A DNA stretch of 64,000 nt, taken from the NCBI RefSeq assembly GCF_012163145.1, contig NZ_JAAVTX010000001.1:372001-436000 (forward strand), written 5' to 3'. The position numbers and the translations under genes are program-made. This document shows, piece after piece, positions 31,828 through 41,193 of this stretch. The notes under the pieces were generated by a model, which was not told the origin of the DNA, did not search any database, and saw nothing but the letters and a program-made list of their open reading frames with translations. Source of the stretch: Falsiroseomonas frigidaquae (GTDB lineage: Bacteria > Pseudomonadota > Alphaproteobacteria > Acetobacterales > Acetobacteraceae). Within the stretch, counting starts at the first letter, position 1, and each line of letters begins with the position of its first letter.

Positions 31828-33249
31828 ATGACACCCCTCACCCGTCGCGCGGCCCTGCAGGCCGCCGCCCTCGCCGCAGCCGCGGGCACCGTGCCCGAAG
31901 TCCTGGCCCAGTCCCCGGGGGGTGCACCTCCCCTGGCTGACCTCGCCGACCGGCCGCTGTTCGGCGCCACGCTCCGCACCCTGCCGAACGGGCTGCGGGT
32001 GGCGCATGTGGAACAGCGTCGCGCCCCGGTCGTCGCGCATTACGCCTTTGTCGCGGCCGGCGGCGGGGAAGACCCGCCGGGGCTGTCCGGCATCGCGCAT
32101 TTCCTCGAACACATGCTGTTCAAGGGCAGCGCCAACGTCGCTTCCGGCGAATTCTCCCGCCGCGTGGCGCGGGAGGGGGGCAACGACAACGCCTTCACCT
32201 CGCGGGACGTCACCGGCTATTTCCAGCATGTCGAGGCCAGCCGGCTGGACCTCGTGGCGATGATGGAATCGGACCGCTTCGCCAGCGCGCTGATCCCGGA
32301 AGCCGAGCTGGAATCGGAGCGTCAGGTGATCCTGGAGGAGCGTTCCCAGCGCACCGGCTCCTCCCCCCGCGCGCTGTTCTTCGAGGAATTCACCGCCGCC
32401 ATGTGGGGCCGCCAGCACTGGCACGGCCGCCCGATCATCGGCTGGGAGGATGAGATCCGCGCCATCCGGCACGAGGACCTGATGGCGTTCTTCCGCGCCC
32501 GCTACGCCCCCGGCAATGCGGTGCTGGTGGTGGCCGGCGCGGTCAGTGGCGATGCGTTCTGGGACGAGATCACGGATCGATGGGGCGCCGTGCCCGCCGG
32601 CCCCGCCGTGCCGCGCGACCGGGCACCGCCGCCCACCGAGATTCCGCAACCCCGCCTGGTGAAGAACGACCCGCGGCTGCGTGGGGAGGCGACTTTCGTG
32701 CGGTCCTGGCAGGCGCCGTCGCTGACCGCCGGCGCCACCCAGCACGCCGACCCGCTGGAAGTGCTGCGCCACCTGCTCGGCGGCGGCCAGGGTTCCCGGC
32801 TGTACCGGGCGCTGGTGGAAAGCGGCCTCGCGGTCGGCGTGGGTGCCAGCTACGACGGCGAGACCGCGAGCTGGGCCGATTTCGACATCGCCGTGACGCC
32901 GCGGCGGGACGTGGCGCCGGAACGGGTGGAAGAGGTGGCCATGGCCGAGGTGAAGCGACTGCTGGACGAGGGCGGGCCGACCGAGGCGGAGGTGGCGCGC
33001 AGCATCCGGCAGATGTCGGCCGGCGCGCTGCTGGCGCTCGATGGCCTGGGCGCCGCGCCGCGGATGATCGGCGGTGCGCTGGCCGTGGGCCTGCCGATCG
33101 AGACGGTGGAATACTGGCCGCGCCGGCTGCGCGCCGTGACGCGGGACCAGGTGGCGGCAGCCGCCACGGCCGTGCTCGGCCAGGGTCTTTCCGCCAGCGG
33201 CTGGCTGCTGCCCGAAGGCGTCGCCGCGCCGGCGGAGGTGCGGCTGTGA
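31828..33249 (+). CDS. M16 family zinc metallopeptidase, catalytic subunit
   Basis: 473 aa, exported: the N-terminus has a Tat-like TRRAALQAAALAAAAGTVPE ending near LAQ. The inverted zinc motif HxxEH is present in GIAHFLEHMLFKGSANVASG (His-Phe-Leu-Glu-His), with the distal Glu in ALIPEAELESERQVILEERS, and NDNAFTSRDVTGYFQ is typical of the PqqL/pitrilysin group. The C-terminal half is the non-catalytic M16_C domain (YAPGNAVLVVAGAVSGDAFW). It works as a heterodimer with the next gene, whose GTG overlaps this stop. Periplasmic peptide degradation is the likely role. Confidence 0.93.
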   Translation: MTPLTRRAALQAAALAAAAGTVPEVLAQSPGGAPPLADLADRPLFGATLRTLPNGLRVAHVEQRRAPVVAHYAFVAAGGGEDPPGLSGIAHFLEHMLFKGSANVASGEFSRRVAREGGNDNAFTSRDVTGYFQHVEASRLDLVAMMESDRFASALIPEAELESERQVILEERSQRTGSSPRALFFEEFTAAMWGRQHWHGRPIIGWEDEIRAIRHEDLMAFFRARYAPGNAVLVVAGAVSGDAFWDEITDRWGAVPAGPAVPRDRAPPPTEIPQPRLVKNDPRLRGEATFVRSWQAPSLTAGATQHADPLEVLRHLLGGGQGSRLYRALVESGLAVGVGASYDGETASWADFDIAVTPRRDVAPERVEEVAMAEVKRLLDEGGPTEAEVARSIRQMSAGALLALDGLGAAPRMIGGALAVGLPIETVEYWPRRLRAVTRDQVAAAATAVLGQGLSASGWLLPEGVAAPAEVRL

Positions 33250-34502
33250 GCGGCAATTTCCAGGTCGAGATCCAGCAGGTCACCGCCGCCGGCGGCCAGA
33301 CCGCCTGGCTGATCGAGGATCATTCGGTGCCGGTCGTCTCCCTCGCCTGGGGCTGGGGCGGCGGTGCCGCGCTGGACGCGCCGGAACATGGCGGCGCCCT
33401 GGCCATGGGCGCGGCCCTGCTGACGGAAGGCGCAGGGGACCTGGATGCGCTGGCCTTCGCCGATGCGCTGCGCGATTCCGCCATCGGGCTGGGCTTCGGC
33501 GCCCAGCGCGACGGCTTCGAGGGTTCGCTGCGCGCCCTGGTGCCGGCGCTGCCGGAAGCGGTGCGGCTGGCCAATCTGGCAATGCACGCCCCGCGGCTGG
33601 AAGCCAGCGCCATCGCGCGGGTGCGTGCCCGCGCCGTCGCCAGCGCCCGTGCGGCGCTGGAGACGCCGCGTGGCCAAGTGGGCCGCGCCTTCTGGGCCGC
33701 CGCCTACCCGGACCACCCCGCCGGCCGGCCGACCTCCGGCACGGTGGAGACGCTGACCGCCCTGCCCGAGCAGGCGATCCGCGATGCGCTGTCCCGCCAG
33801 CTTCGCGCCAGTGGTGTGCTGGTGGCGGCCAGTGGCGCCATCACCGCGGCGGAACTGGCCGAGATCCTGCCGCAGCTCTTCGCCGGGCTGTCGGCGGAGG
33901 CTCCCCCGGCCGCGCCGCCGCTGCCCGCCTTCCGCAGCTATCCGACGCTGGTGGTGCCGGTTCCGGCGCCGCAATCGGCGATCCAGTTCGGCCAGGCCGG
34001 CCTGCCGGTGAACGACCCGGATTGGGAGGCCTTCCAGGTGGTGCTCCGCATCCTGGCCGGCGGCGGCTTCACCTCCCGCCTCATGGAAGCGGTGCGGGTG
34101 CAGCGCGGCCTGGCCTATGGCATCGGCGGCGGGCTGGACACGCTGTTCGGCCGGGGTGTCGTCGTCGGCTCCTCCGCCACCGACAATGCACGGGTGGCGG
34201 AGACGCTGGAGGTGATGCGGGCCGAATGGGCGCGCATGGCCGCCGAAGGCCCAACCCAGGCGGAGCTGGAGGATGCGGTGGCGTTCCTCACCGGCAACCT
34301 GCCGCTGCAATTCACCGATTCCCGGCGCATCGCCGGCACGCTGCTGGCCCTGCAGCGCAACGGCAGGCCGATCGACTGGCTGGAGGGCCGCAACGCCCGG
34401 CTGCGCGCCCTGACGCGGGACGGGACCACTCAGGTGGCGGCGCGGCTGCTGCGGCCCGACGGGCTTTCGGTGGCGGTGGCGGGGCAGCCGGCGGGGCTAT
34501 AA
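33246..34502 (+). CDS. M16 family peptidase, non-catalytic partner subunit
   Basis: 418 aa starting at GTG 33246, which overlaps the TGA of the catalytic subunit by 4 bp (GTGA). M16 fold with SVPVVSLAWGWGGGAALDAP in the place of the zinc site: HxxEH is absent, as expected for the partner subunit. The R/Y pair of M16_C is kept (FTSRLMEAVRVQRGLAYGIG). No signal peptide is visible at this start, unlike its partner, so how it reaches the periplasm is unclear; co-export with the Tat-like partner would be one answer (inference). Confidence 0.9.
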   Translation: MSGNFQVEIQQVTAAGGQTAWLIEDHSVPVVSLAWGWGGGAALDAPEHGGALAMGAALLTEGAGDLDALAFADALRDSAIGLGFGAQRDGFEGSLRALVPALPEAVRLANLAMHAPRLEASAIARVRARAVASARAALETPRGQVGRAFWAAAYPDHPAGRPTSGTVETLTALPEQAIRDALSRQLRASGVLVAASGAITAAELAEILPQLFAGLSAEAPPAAPPLPAFRSYPTLVVPVPAPQSAIQFGQAGLPVNDPDWEAFQVVLRILAGGGFTSRLMEAVRVQRGLAYGIGGGLDTLFGRGVVVGSSATDNARVAETLEVMRAEWARMAAEGPTQAELEDAVAFLTGNLPLQFTDSRRIAGTLLALQRNGRPIDWLEGRNARLRALTRDGTTQVAARLLRPDGLSVAVAGQPAGL

Positions 34503-34512
34503 CCCGCCAGCT

Positions 34513-35490
34513 TCAGGCGACGGGCCGCAGCGCCACCAGCCCCTCCGTCCGCGCCCGCACCTGCGGCGCGGCGAGGCAGCTTGCCACGGCCTCATAGCCC
34601 GGTGCGCCCGGGCAGGGCGTGACCAGGCGCGGCGGGGCGTGGTTGGCGGGGCAGAACAGGATCGCCTCACCCGGCCCCGCCGCCTCCAGGTCCAGCATGG
34701 CGCTGGACCGGGTCATCAGGAACAGCGGCCGCCCGGCGCGGGCGGTGCGGCGCAGATGCGCGGACAGCGCCAGTTGCGCCGGCTCGTCCAGCCCCTGTTC
34801 CACCATGTCCACCACCAGCGCCCCCTCCCCCGCCAGCCCCGCCAGCAGGGCGCGCAGCGCGGGCGTATCGGTGGCGCCGTCCTCGACCAGCCAGGCCAGG
34901 GCGGGCGGCATCCCGGCGGGGTCCGCGCGGCGGTCCAGGCCAAGGAAGGTGCCACCGGGCAGGGCCTCCGCCAGCCGCCTGGCCAGGCGCGTCTTGCCGC
35001 TGCCGAGCGGCCCGACGATCCAGGTCAGCGGCGCCACCTCCGGCAATTCGAAGGCCTCGCCGCCCCAGGGCCAGGGCAGCTCGAAGCCGACCGAAAGCCT
35101 CGGCCGGGCCAGCAGCCGCGCAACCTCACCCACCGACGGCGCCTGGCCCTGCGCCAGGCCGGCGCGCAGGCCGCGCAACCTGCCCACCGCCTCCGCCAGC
35201 AAGCGGATCCGGTCTTCCAGCGCCGCCTGGTGCGCCGCCAGCGCCGGCTCCAGCCCGGCGGCCTCCCCCTCCAGCACGCGGGCGATCTGCGCCAGGCTGA
35301 GGCCGAGCGCCCGCAGCGCCACCACCTCCGCCGCGCGGGCCATGCCGGCCGGGCCATAGGCGCGCCAACCGGCGGCGGACCGTGCCGGGCGGAGCAGGCC
35401 GCGCGCCTCGTAGAGGCGCAGCGCCTTGGTGCTGACGCCAAGCCGGCCGGCGGCCTCGGCGGCGGTGAACATGCGGTCGGGCTGGGACAT
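34513..35490 (-). CDS. MerR-family regulator fused to a P-loop ATPase-like domain
   Basis: 325 aa. Residues 7-75 are a MerR winged helix (MFTAAEAAGRLGVSTKALRL, YEARGLLRPARSAAGWRAYG) followed by a short dimer helix (about 85-112). The second half holds a Walker A motif GPLGSGKTRLARRLAEALPG (residues 160-179) and a hydrophobic strand ALVVDMVEQGLDEP that could be Walker B. This is not the usual effector domain of MerR proteins, so DNA binding may be tied to nucleotide hydrolysis. A target promoter was not identified. It is on the same strand as the upstream hybrid kinase, 53 bp away. Confidence 0.75.
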   Translation of the reverse strand: MSQPDRMFTAAEAAGRLGVSTKALRLYEARGLLRPARSAAGWRAYGPAGMARAAEVVALRALGLSLAQIARVLEGEAAGLEPALAAHQAALEDRIRLLAEAVGRLRGLRAGLAQGQAPSVGEVARLLARPRLSVGFELPWPWGGEAFELPEVAPLTWIVGPLGSGKTRLARRLAEALPGGTFLGLDRRADPAGMPPALAWLVEDGATDTPALRALLAGLAGEGALVVDMVEQGLDEPAQLALSAHLRRTARAGRPLFLMTRSSAMLDLEAAGPGEAILFCPANHAPPRLVTPCPGAPGYEAVASCLAAPQVRARTEGLVALRPVA

Positions 35491-35543
35491 GCGGCACCTT
35501 TCTGCGGGTCGCCTGTCTTATCGGGGCGGCCCCAGGGACCGGG

Positions 35544-38540
35544 TCAATAGGGGTTGCGCCCGGCCAGTGCCGCCGCCAGGGCATCGGCGATCTGCAACTG
35601 GGTATAGGGCTTGCCGAGGCGCGGCGTGCGCTCGCCATCCGGCCAGGGGCCGGCATGGCCGGTGGCCAGGATCACCGGCAGGCCGGGCCGGTCCTGCGCC
35701 AGCCGCGCGGCCAGCATGGCACCGGTCATGCCGGGCATGGCGTGGTCGGTCACCACCGCGACCGGCCTGGCGCCGTCCCGCAGCGCCGCCAGCGCCGCCT
35801 CGCCGGAATCGGCCGTCACCACCTCATAGCCCAGGTCGCCGATCAGCGCGGCGGTGCTTTCCAGCACCAGCGGCTCGTCATCCACCAGCAGCACCAGGCC
35901 GTTGCCGCGCGGGGCCTCCGCCTCCCGCCCCGCCACCGCGGCCACCGGCGCCTCGGCGGAAACCGGCAGCCACAACGCCGCCACGGTGCCGCATCCCGGC
36001 TCGCTTTCGATCTGCAGGGCGCCGCCCGATTGATGCGCCAGGCCGTGCACCATCGACAGGCCGAGCCCGGTGCCCTGGCCCGGGCCCTTGGTGGAGAAGA
36101 ACGGCTCGATCGCACGCTGCAGCGTGGCGGCATCCATGCCGGTGCCGGTATCCTCCACCCCGATCCACAGGTAGTGGCCGGGCGCCAGCCCCGCCGGGAC
36201 GGGAGGCATGCCCTCCGGGAGGGGCGCCGGCGGCACCCGCCGCGCATCCAGCCGCACCACGATGCGGCCGCCCTCGGGCATGGCGTCGCGGGCGTTCACC
36301 ACCAGGTTCATCAGCGCCAGTTCCAGCGCATGCGGGTCCACCAGTGCCGGCGGCAGGCCGGAAGGCCGCTCCACCGCCACCTCCACGCGCGGGCCGGCGG
36401 AACGGCCGAGCAATTCGCCGAGCCCGGCCAGCAGCTCGCCGAGATCCACCGGCCGGGGGTTCAGATCCTGCCGCCGGGCGAAGGCCAGCAGCCGTTGCGT
36501 GAGCTGCGCGCCGCGCTCCGCCCCCAGCGCCGCTGAATCCAGGTGGCGCAGCAATTGCGGCGTGGCGGCATCCCCCAGCCGCTTGCGGGCGAGCGAGAGG
36601 TTGCCCAGCACGGTCATCAGCAGGTTGTTGAAATCATGCGCCACGCCGCCGGTCAGGCGGCCCAGCAGCTCCATCTTCTGGGCCTCCAGAAGCTGCGCCT
36701 CCGCCGCCTTCAGGGCGGAGACGTCGCGCGCCTCCGGCACCAGCAGGGACACCATGCCATCCTCGTCCCGCACCGGCTTGACCGAGAAATCGATCGCCAC
36801 CGTGCTGCCCCCGGGCCCGCGCATCGCCAGTTCGCGACGGATGAAATGGCCGGCGGCGGCCTGGGCGACGGCGTCGCGCACCGCGGCCCGCAGCGTCGCA
36901 TCCTCCGGCCACCAGGGTGCTTCCCAATAGGGCCGGCCGATCACCTCCTCCGCCGCGACCTCGCCCAGCTTCAGCATGGCCCGGTTGGCCTCCAGCAGCG
37001 TGCCGTCCGGGGACAGCAGGCCGATGAACTGGAAGGTGGCATCGAAGATGCCGCGGAAGCGTGCCTCGCCTTCGCGCAGCCGGGCATTGGCATCGGCCAG
37101 CGCGCCGGTGCGTTCGGCGACGCGGCGTTCCAGCGTGGCATTGGCCTCGGCCAGCGCCTGCGCCTTGCGGCGGCGGTCCGTCACGTCCAGTGCGATGCCG
37201 AGCATGCGGCGCGGCTGGCCATCCACCCCGCGCCGCACCTCCGCCCGCACGCCGATCCAGCGTTCCGGCCGGCTATGGGCCAGGCGGAACTCGGCCTCCA
37301 GCGGCACCTCCCCGCGCACCGCTGCGGTCAGCGCGGCGGCCAGGGCCAGCCGGTCCTCCGCCTGCACGCCACGCAGCGCGGCACGGGCGGTGATGCGGCG
37401 GCGGGACCGCAGGCGCCATTCGGTGAAGACGTCACCGATCAGCGCCAGCCTGCCGTCGCGCAGGTCCCAGTCCCATAGCCCGATCCGCCCGGCCTGTTCC
37501 GCCAGCCGCAGCCGCGCCTCGCCTTCCTGCACGGAGGCGAGCAGTTCCTCGCGCTCCGCCAGGGCGGTGGCCAGGGCGGCGCCGCGTTCCTCGGCGGAGA
37601 GCCGTGCCGCGCGTTCCCGCCGGTCCGACCGCAGCGCCGCCACCGACAGGATGCCGGCGAGTGCCGCCGCCAGCGCGAAGATCAGGCTGTTGCGCAGCAG
37701 GCGCTGCCGGAAGGGCGCCAGCACCTGGGCCCGTGACAGCGCGACGGAGGCCACCACCGGCAGGGCTGGCGCCCGGCGCCAGGCCAGCATCCGCTGCATG
37801 CCGTTCTCGTCCAGCACCTCCCGCGCGCCGGATTCTTCGGGCAAGGGCCCGATCGTGGCGTGGGTGTTGCCGACCACCGCAAGCGGCCAGCGCGTCACCA
37901 ATGTGCCGTCCAGGCGGTCGAGCTGCAGCAGCGCCGCCCGCCCCCCGGTCAGATCCTCCGCCACCCCGCCGAATTCCTCCGCCGCGATCGCCGCCAGCAC
38001 GGCGCCGCGGAACTGGCCATCCGGGCCGCGCAGCGGCCGCCCCCAGGCGAAGTGCCAGCCGCCGCCGGGGCCGCCATGCAGCAGGCCGGTGACATGGCCG
38101 GTCTCGCCGGCCCGAAGCGGCTGGAAATAGGGCGCGGTGGCCAGCGGCAGGCCGAAGATGCGGCGGTCCCGGCTGGTCGCCACCAGCCGCCCGGCGGCAT
38201 CGGTCACCCAGATCGCCTGCACCTCCGGCGTGCTGGTGGCGATCTCCTCCAGCTCCGGCCAGTTCGGGCCGCGCAGGTCCTCAAGGTCGATGCGGTCCGC
38301 CATCTGGGCCACGCGGGCCGTGGTCAGCTCCGCGATGCGGAGCAGGCGGTTGGCCTGCTGGGCGAGCAGCGCCGCGGTATTCTCCGCATCCGTCCAGCCC
38401 TGTTCGAGCGTGGCACGACGGTCCGCCAGGCTGGCCACCAGGAACAGCCATGCCGCGATCAGCGCGAAGGCAGCCAGACTGAGTGCGAGCCATCTTCCGG
38501 CACCATCGCCGTTGCCACCACGATCCGACGCCAGCCTCAT
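35544..38540 (-). CDS. membrane hybrid histidine kinase with Cache-like sensor, two PAS domains and receiver
   Basis: 998 aa from ATG 38540; GGGGAA precedes it, and an upstream in-frame ATG gives a poor N-terminus. TM1 (LALSLAAFALIAAWLFLVAS), a periplasmic Cache-like region (AIWVTDAAGRLVATSRDRRI, GHVTGLLHGGPGGG), TM2 (LLRNSLIFALAAALAGILSV), a coiled coil, PAS1 (GRIGLWDWDLRDGRLALIGD), PAS2 (FQFIGLLSPDGTLLEANRAM), HisKA ([20 protein letters not shown]), HATPase ([35 protein letters not shown]) and REC (LVLLVDDEPLVLESTAALIG, Asp in VTDHAMPGMTG). Domain order after the coiled coil matches the kinase at 5.9-8.0 kb. Stimulus unknown. Confidence 0.93.
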   Translation of the reverse strand: MRLASDRGGNGDGAGRWLALSLAAFALIAAWLFLVASLADRRATLEQGWTDAENTAALLAQQANRLLRIAELTTARVAQMADRIDLEDLRGPNWPELEEIATSTPEVQAIWVTDAAGRLVATSRDRRIFGLPLATAPYFQPLRAGETGHVTGLLHGGPGGGWHFAWGRPLRGPDGQFRGAVLAAIAAEEFGGVAEDLTGGRAALLQLDRLDGTLVTRWPLAVVGNTHATIGPLPEESGAREVLDENGMQRMLAWRRAPALPVVASVALSRAQVLAPFRQRLLRNSLIFALAAALAGILSVAALRSDRRERAARLSAEERGAALATALAEREELLASVQEGEARLRLAEQAGRIGLWDWDLRDGRLALIGDVFTEWRLRSRRRITARAALRGVQAEDRLALAAALTAAVRGEVPLEAEFRLAHSRPERWIGVRAEVRRGVDGQPRRMLGIALDVTDRRRKAQALAEANATLERRVAERTGALADANARLREGEARFRGIFDATFQFIGLLSPDGTLLEANRAMLKLGEVAAEEVIGRPYWEAPWWPEDATLRAAVRDAVAQAAAGHFIRRELAMRGPGGSTVAIDFSVKPVRDEDGMVSLLVPEARDVSALKAAEAQLLEAQKMELLGRLTGGVAHDFNNLLMTVLGNLSLARKRLGDAATPQLLRHLDSAALGAERGAQLTQRLLAFARRQDLNPRPVDLGELLAGLGELLGRSAGPRVEVAVERPSGLPPALVDPHALELALMNLVVNARDAMPEGGRIVVRLDARRVPPAPLPEGMPPVPAGLAPGHYLWIGVEDTGTGMDAATLQRAIEPFFSTKGPGQGTGLGLSMVHGLAHQSGGALQIESEPGCGTVAALWLPVSAEAPVAAVAGREAEAPRGNGLVLLVDDEPLVLESTAALIGDLGYEVVTADSGEAALAALRDGARPVAVVTDHAMPGMTGAMLAARLAQDRPGLPVILATGHAGPWPDGERTPRLGKPYTQLQIADALAAALAGRNPY

Positions 38541-38874
38541 CCGTTCCCCTTTGCGGCCCTGGGCGCCGCCGCCCTGCGCACCTTTGCGCGCAACTTGGGG
38601 ACCGTCCTGGTCCGCTGCGATTCCATCGTCCACCGAAATGCTTTAACCCGCGCTTGGGGCCGGAGCCGAGCGGCGATGGAACCAACGGTGTCACCGAACG
38701 GTTCACGGATCCTGGGCGGTGCCCCGCGGCGTTTCGTCAACAGGCTAGCCCAGTGCGACAGGCAAGGTGTTTCGCGACTGTTGCGTGGCAGCGAATAAGG
38801 GCAGCCCTGCGGCGGAATCTGGCCGGCACGGCGAAACCGGGCCGCCGGGCGCGATCGAGTTTGGGGGGAAAGCA
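38541..38874. other. divergent intergenic region before pgi
   Basis: 334 bp between the hybrid kinase and pgi starts. It must hold both promoters, but I see no convincing -35/-10 pair, riboswitch or repeat; only a small dyad GGACC/GGTCC near 38600. Confidence 0.4.
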
Positions 38875-40503
38875 ATGACCGAGGCTGGATGTGCGGCATG
38901 GGATGCGGTGGCGGCGCTGGCCCGCGAGCCCGGGGCTTCCGACATCCGCCGGCTGCTGGACGCGGACCCGTCCCGCGCCCGGCGCTTCGGCTTCCGTGCC
39001 GCCGGGCTGCTGCTGGACCTGTCCCGCACCTCGCTGACCGATCCGGTGCTGGCGGCGCTGCTGGCGCTGGGGCAGGCGCGCGGCGTGGCGCGGTTCCGCG
39101 ATGCGATGGCGGCCGGGCGGCCGGTGAACGGCACGGAAGGCCGCGCCGCGCTGCACATGGCGCTGCGCGCGCCCGCCGGCGGCTTCCAGGTGGGGGATGA
39201 GAACGCCTCCGCCACCGTGCATGGAACGCTGGATGCCATGGCGGGCTTCGTGCGGGGCGTGCATGGCGGGCAGATCCTGGGTGCCGGCGGGGACCGCTTC
39301 ACCGATGTGGTGAATATCGGCATCGGCGGCTCCGACCTCGGCCCGGCCATGGTGACCCGCGCCTTGTGGCGGCCGGGCATGCCGATGCGGGCGCATTACC
39401 TGGCCAATGTCGATGCCCATGCGTGGGAGGCGCTGCGCCCCCGCCTCGACCCGCGGCGCACCCTGGTGCTGGTGGCGTCGAAGACCTTCACGACCCAGGA
39501 AACCATGACCAATGCGCAGCTGGTGCGCGACTGGCTGGCCAGGGCGCTGGGCCACAGCGCGGTGCCGGGGCATCTGGCCGCGCTGTCCACCAACCTGAAG
39601 GGAACCGCCGCCTTCGGCATCGCCCCGGACCGGGTGTTCGGCTTCCGCGACTGGGTCGGCGGGCGGTTCAGCCTGTGGTCGGCGGTGGGGCTTTCCATCG
39701 CGCTGGCCTGCGGGCTGGATGCCTTCGCGGGCCTGCTGGCCGGGGCGCGGGAGATGGACGACCACTTCCTGGCCGCCCCGCCGGAAGCCAACCTGCCGAT
39801 GCTGCTGGCCGCCACCGAGGTCTGGCATGTGAATTTTTGCGGCTACGGCGCCCGCGCCGTACTGCCCTACGATGAACGCCTGTCCCGCTTCGCCGCGCAT
39901 CTGCAGCAGCTGGAGATGGAAAGCCTTGGCAAACGGGTGACCAATGCGGGGCTGCCGGTGCGCCATGCCACCGGCCCGGTGGTGTTCGGCGAGCCGGGCA
40001 CCAACGCCCAGCATTCCTTCCTGCAGCTGATCCACCAGGGCACCACGCCGGTGCCGGTGGATTTCGTGCTGGTGGCGCGGCCGGACCACGGCCACCCGGC
40101 CAGCCACCGCATCCTGCTGGCCAATGCGCTGGCCCAGGCCGAGGCGCTGGCACGCGGCCGCACCGAGGCCGAGGCGCGGGCGGAGATGGCCCGTGCCGGC
40201 CTGCCGGCAGCCGAGATCGACCGCCTGGCGCCGCACCGCACCTTCCCCGGCAACCGCCCCAGCACCAGCATCCTGCTGCCGGCGCTGACACCTGCCACGC
40301 TCGGCGCGCTGGTGGCGCTGTATGAGCACAAGGTCGCCTGCCTTGGCGCATACTGGGACATCAACCCCTTCGACCAGTGGGGCGTCGAGCTGGGCAAGCA
40401 GCTTGCCGGCGGCATCCTGCCGGCGCTGGAGGGCGGCGCCACCGCGCCGGATGCCGCCACCGCGGCGATGATCGGCGAGATCCGGCGGTTGCAGGAAGGC
40501 TGA
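38875..40503 (+). CDS. pgi: glucose-6-phosphate isomerase
   Basis: Interconverts glucose-6-phosphate and fructose-6-phosphate. 542 aa; ATG 38875 (MTEAGCAAWDAVAALAREPG) follows a GGGGGGAA ribosome site. Signatures: VVNIGIGGSDLGPAMVTRAL, VASKTFTTQETMTNAQLVRD, FRDWVGGRFSLWSAVGLSIA, GEPGTNAQHSFLQLIHQG and the catalytic-Lys region WDINPFDQWGVELGKQLAGG. Full-length and intact. It ends 8 bp from the convergent flgD. Confidence 0.97.
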   Translation: MTEAGCAAWDAVAALAREPGASDIRRLLDADPSRARRFGFRAAGLLLDLSRTSLTDPVLAALLALGQARGVARFRDAMAAGRPVNGTEGRAALHMALRAPAGGFQVGDENASATVHGTLDAMAGFVRGVHGGQILGAGGDRFTDVVNIGIGGSDLGPAMVTRALWRPGMPMRAHYLANVDAHAWEALRPRLDPRRTLVLVASKTFTTQETMTNAQLVRDWLARALGHSAVPGHLAALSTNLKGTAAFGIAPDRVFGFRDWVGGRFSLWSAVGLSIALACGLDAFAGLLAGAREMDDHFLAAPPEANLPMLLAATEVWHVNFCGYGARAVLPYDERLSRFAAHLQQLEMESLGKRVTNAGLPVRHATGPVVFGEPGTNAQHSFLQLIHQGTTPVPVDFVLVARPDHGHPASHRILLANALAQAEALARGRTEAEARAEMARAGLPAAEIDRLAPHRTFPGNRPSTSILLPALTPATLGALVALYEHKVACLGAYWDINPFDQWGVELGKQLAGGILPALEGGATAPDAATAAMIGEIRRLQEG

Positions 40504-40511
40504 GGCGGGGA

Positions 40512-41180
40512 TCAGACTCCGAGGTCGCGCAGGCTGTCGTAGCCGACGTTCAGGCTGCCCATCCGCACCGTTACCGCGCCATTGTCGCGCACCGCGCCGG
40601 TGACCAGCCCGGTGACGGTGAAGCCCAGCGGCACCGCTGCGCCATCGCCGTCCCGCCCGCTGACGGTGATGCGGTAGGTGCCATCGGGGCGCTGCGTGCC
40701 GTTGGTGGCCTTGCCGTCCCAGTTCCAGGCCATCGGCGCCGTGCCCAGGGTTACGTCGCTGGTGCGGACCAGCAGGTTGCTGGCGTCCCGCACCTCGATC
40801 CGCGCGATGCGGGCGGTGGCGGCGGCCGGCAGGTTCACCGTGGCACTGCCGGATTGCAGCGGCAGGCGGTCCGTCTCCACCGCCACGCGCTGGCCGACCA
40901 GACCTGCCGCCTCGCCCAGCTGGCTGGCCTGCTGCAGGGACAGCAGCTGCTGCAGGGTGTTGTTGGTGTTGATCTGCTGCTCCACCGTGGAGAACTGCAC
41001 GAGCTGCTGGGTCAGCTGGTCCGCATCCATCGGCGCGGTCGGGTCCTGGTTCTGCAGCTGCGTGGTCAGCAGCTTCAGGAAGGTGTCGAGGTCGCCGGAC
41101 AGCCGGGTGCCGGCGGAGGTGCCGCCGCTGGTGGCGCCGGTGATGGAAGCGCCGGTGACCGAGGTTATCGAGCCGCTCAT
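40512..41180 (-). CDS. flgD: flagellar hook assembly scaffold FlgD
   Basis: 222 aa; FlgD caps the growing hook and is discarded when the filament starts. The N-terminal export/assembly part holds the hallmark FLKLLTTQLQNQDPTAPMDA and QLTQQLVQFSTVEQQINTNN. The C-terminal part is the FlgD Ig/tudor-like hook cap (MAWNWDGKATNGTQRPDGTY, ITVSGRDGDGAA). ATG 41180 has GGAG upstream. It lies 13 bp after fliK on the same strand, so flgD and fliK are one operon, presumably from the sigma-54 promoter at 43.23 kb. Confidence 0.95.
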   Translation of the reverse strand: MSGSITSVTGASITGATSGGTSAGTRLSGDLDTFLKLLTTQLQNQDPTAPMDADQLTQQLVQFSTVEQQINTNNTLQQLLSLQQASQLGEAAGLVGQRVAVETDRLPLQSGSATVNLPAAATARIARIEVRDASNLLVRTSDVTLGTAPMAWNWDGKATNGTQRPDGTYRITVSGRDGDGAAVPLGFTVTGLVTGAVRDNGAVTVRMGSLNVGYDSLRDLGV

Positions 41181-41193
41181 GGTGGGTGCTCCG

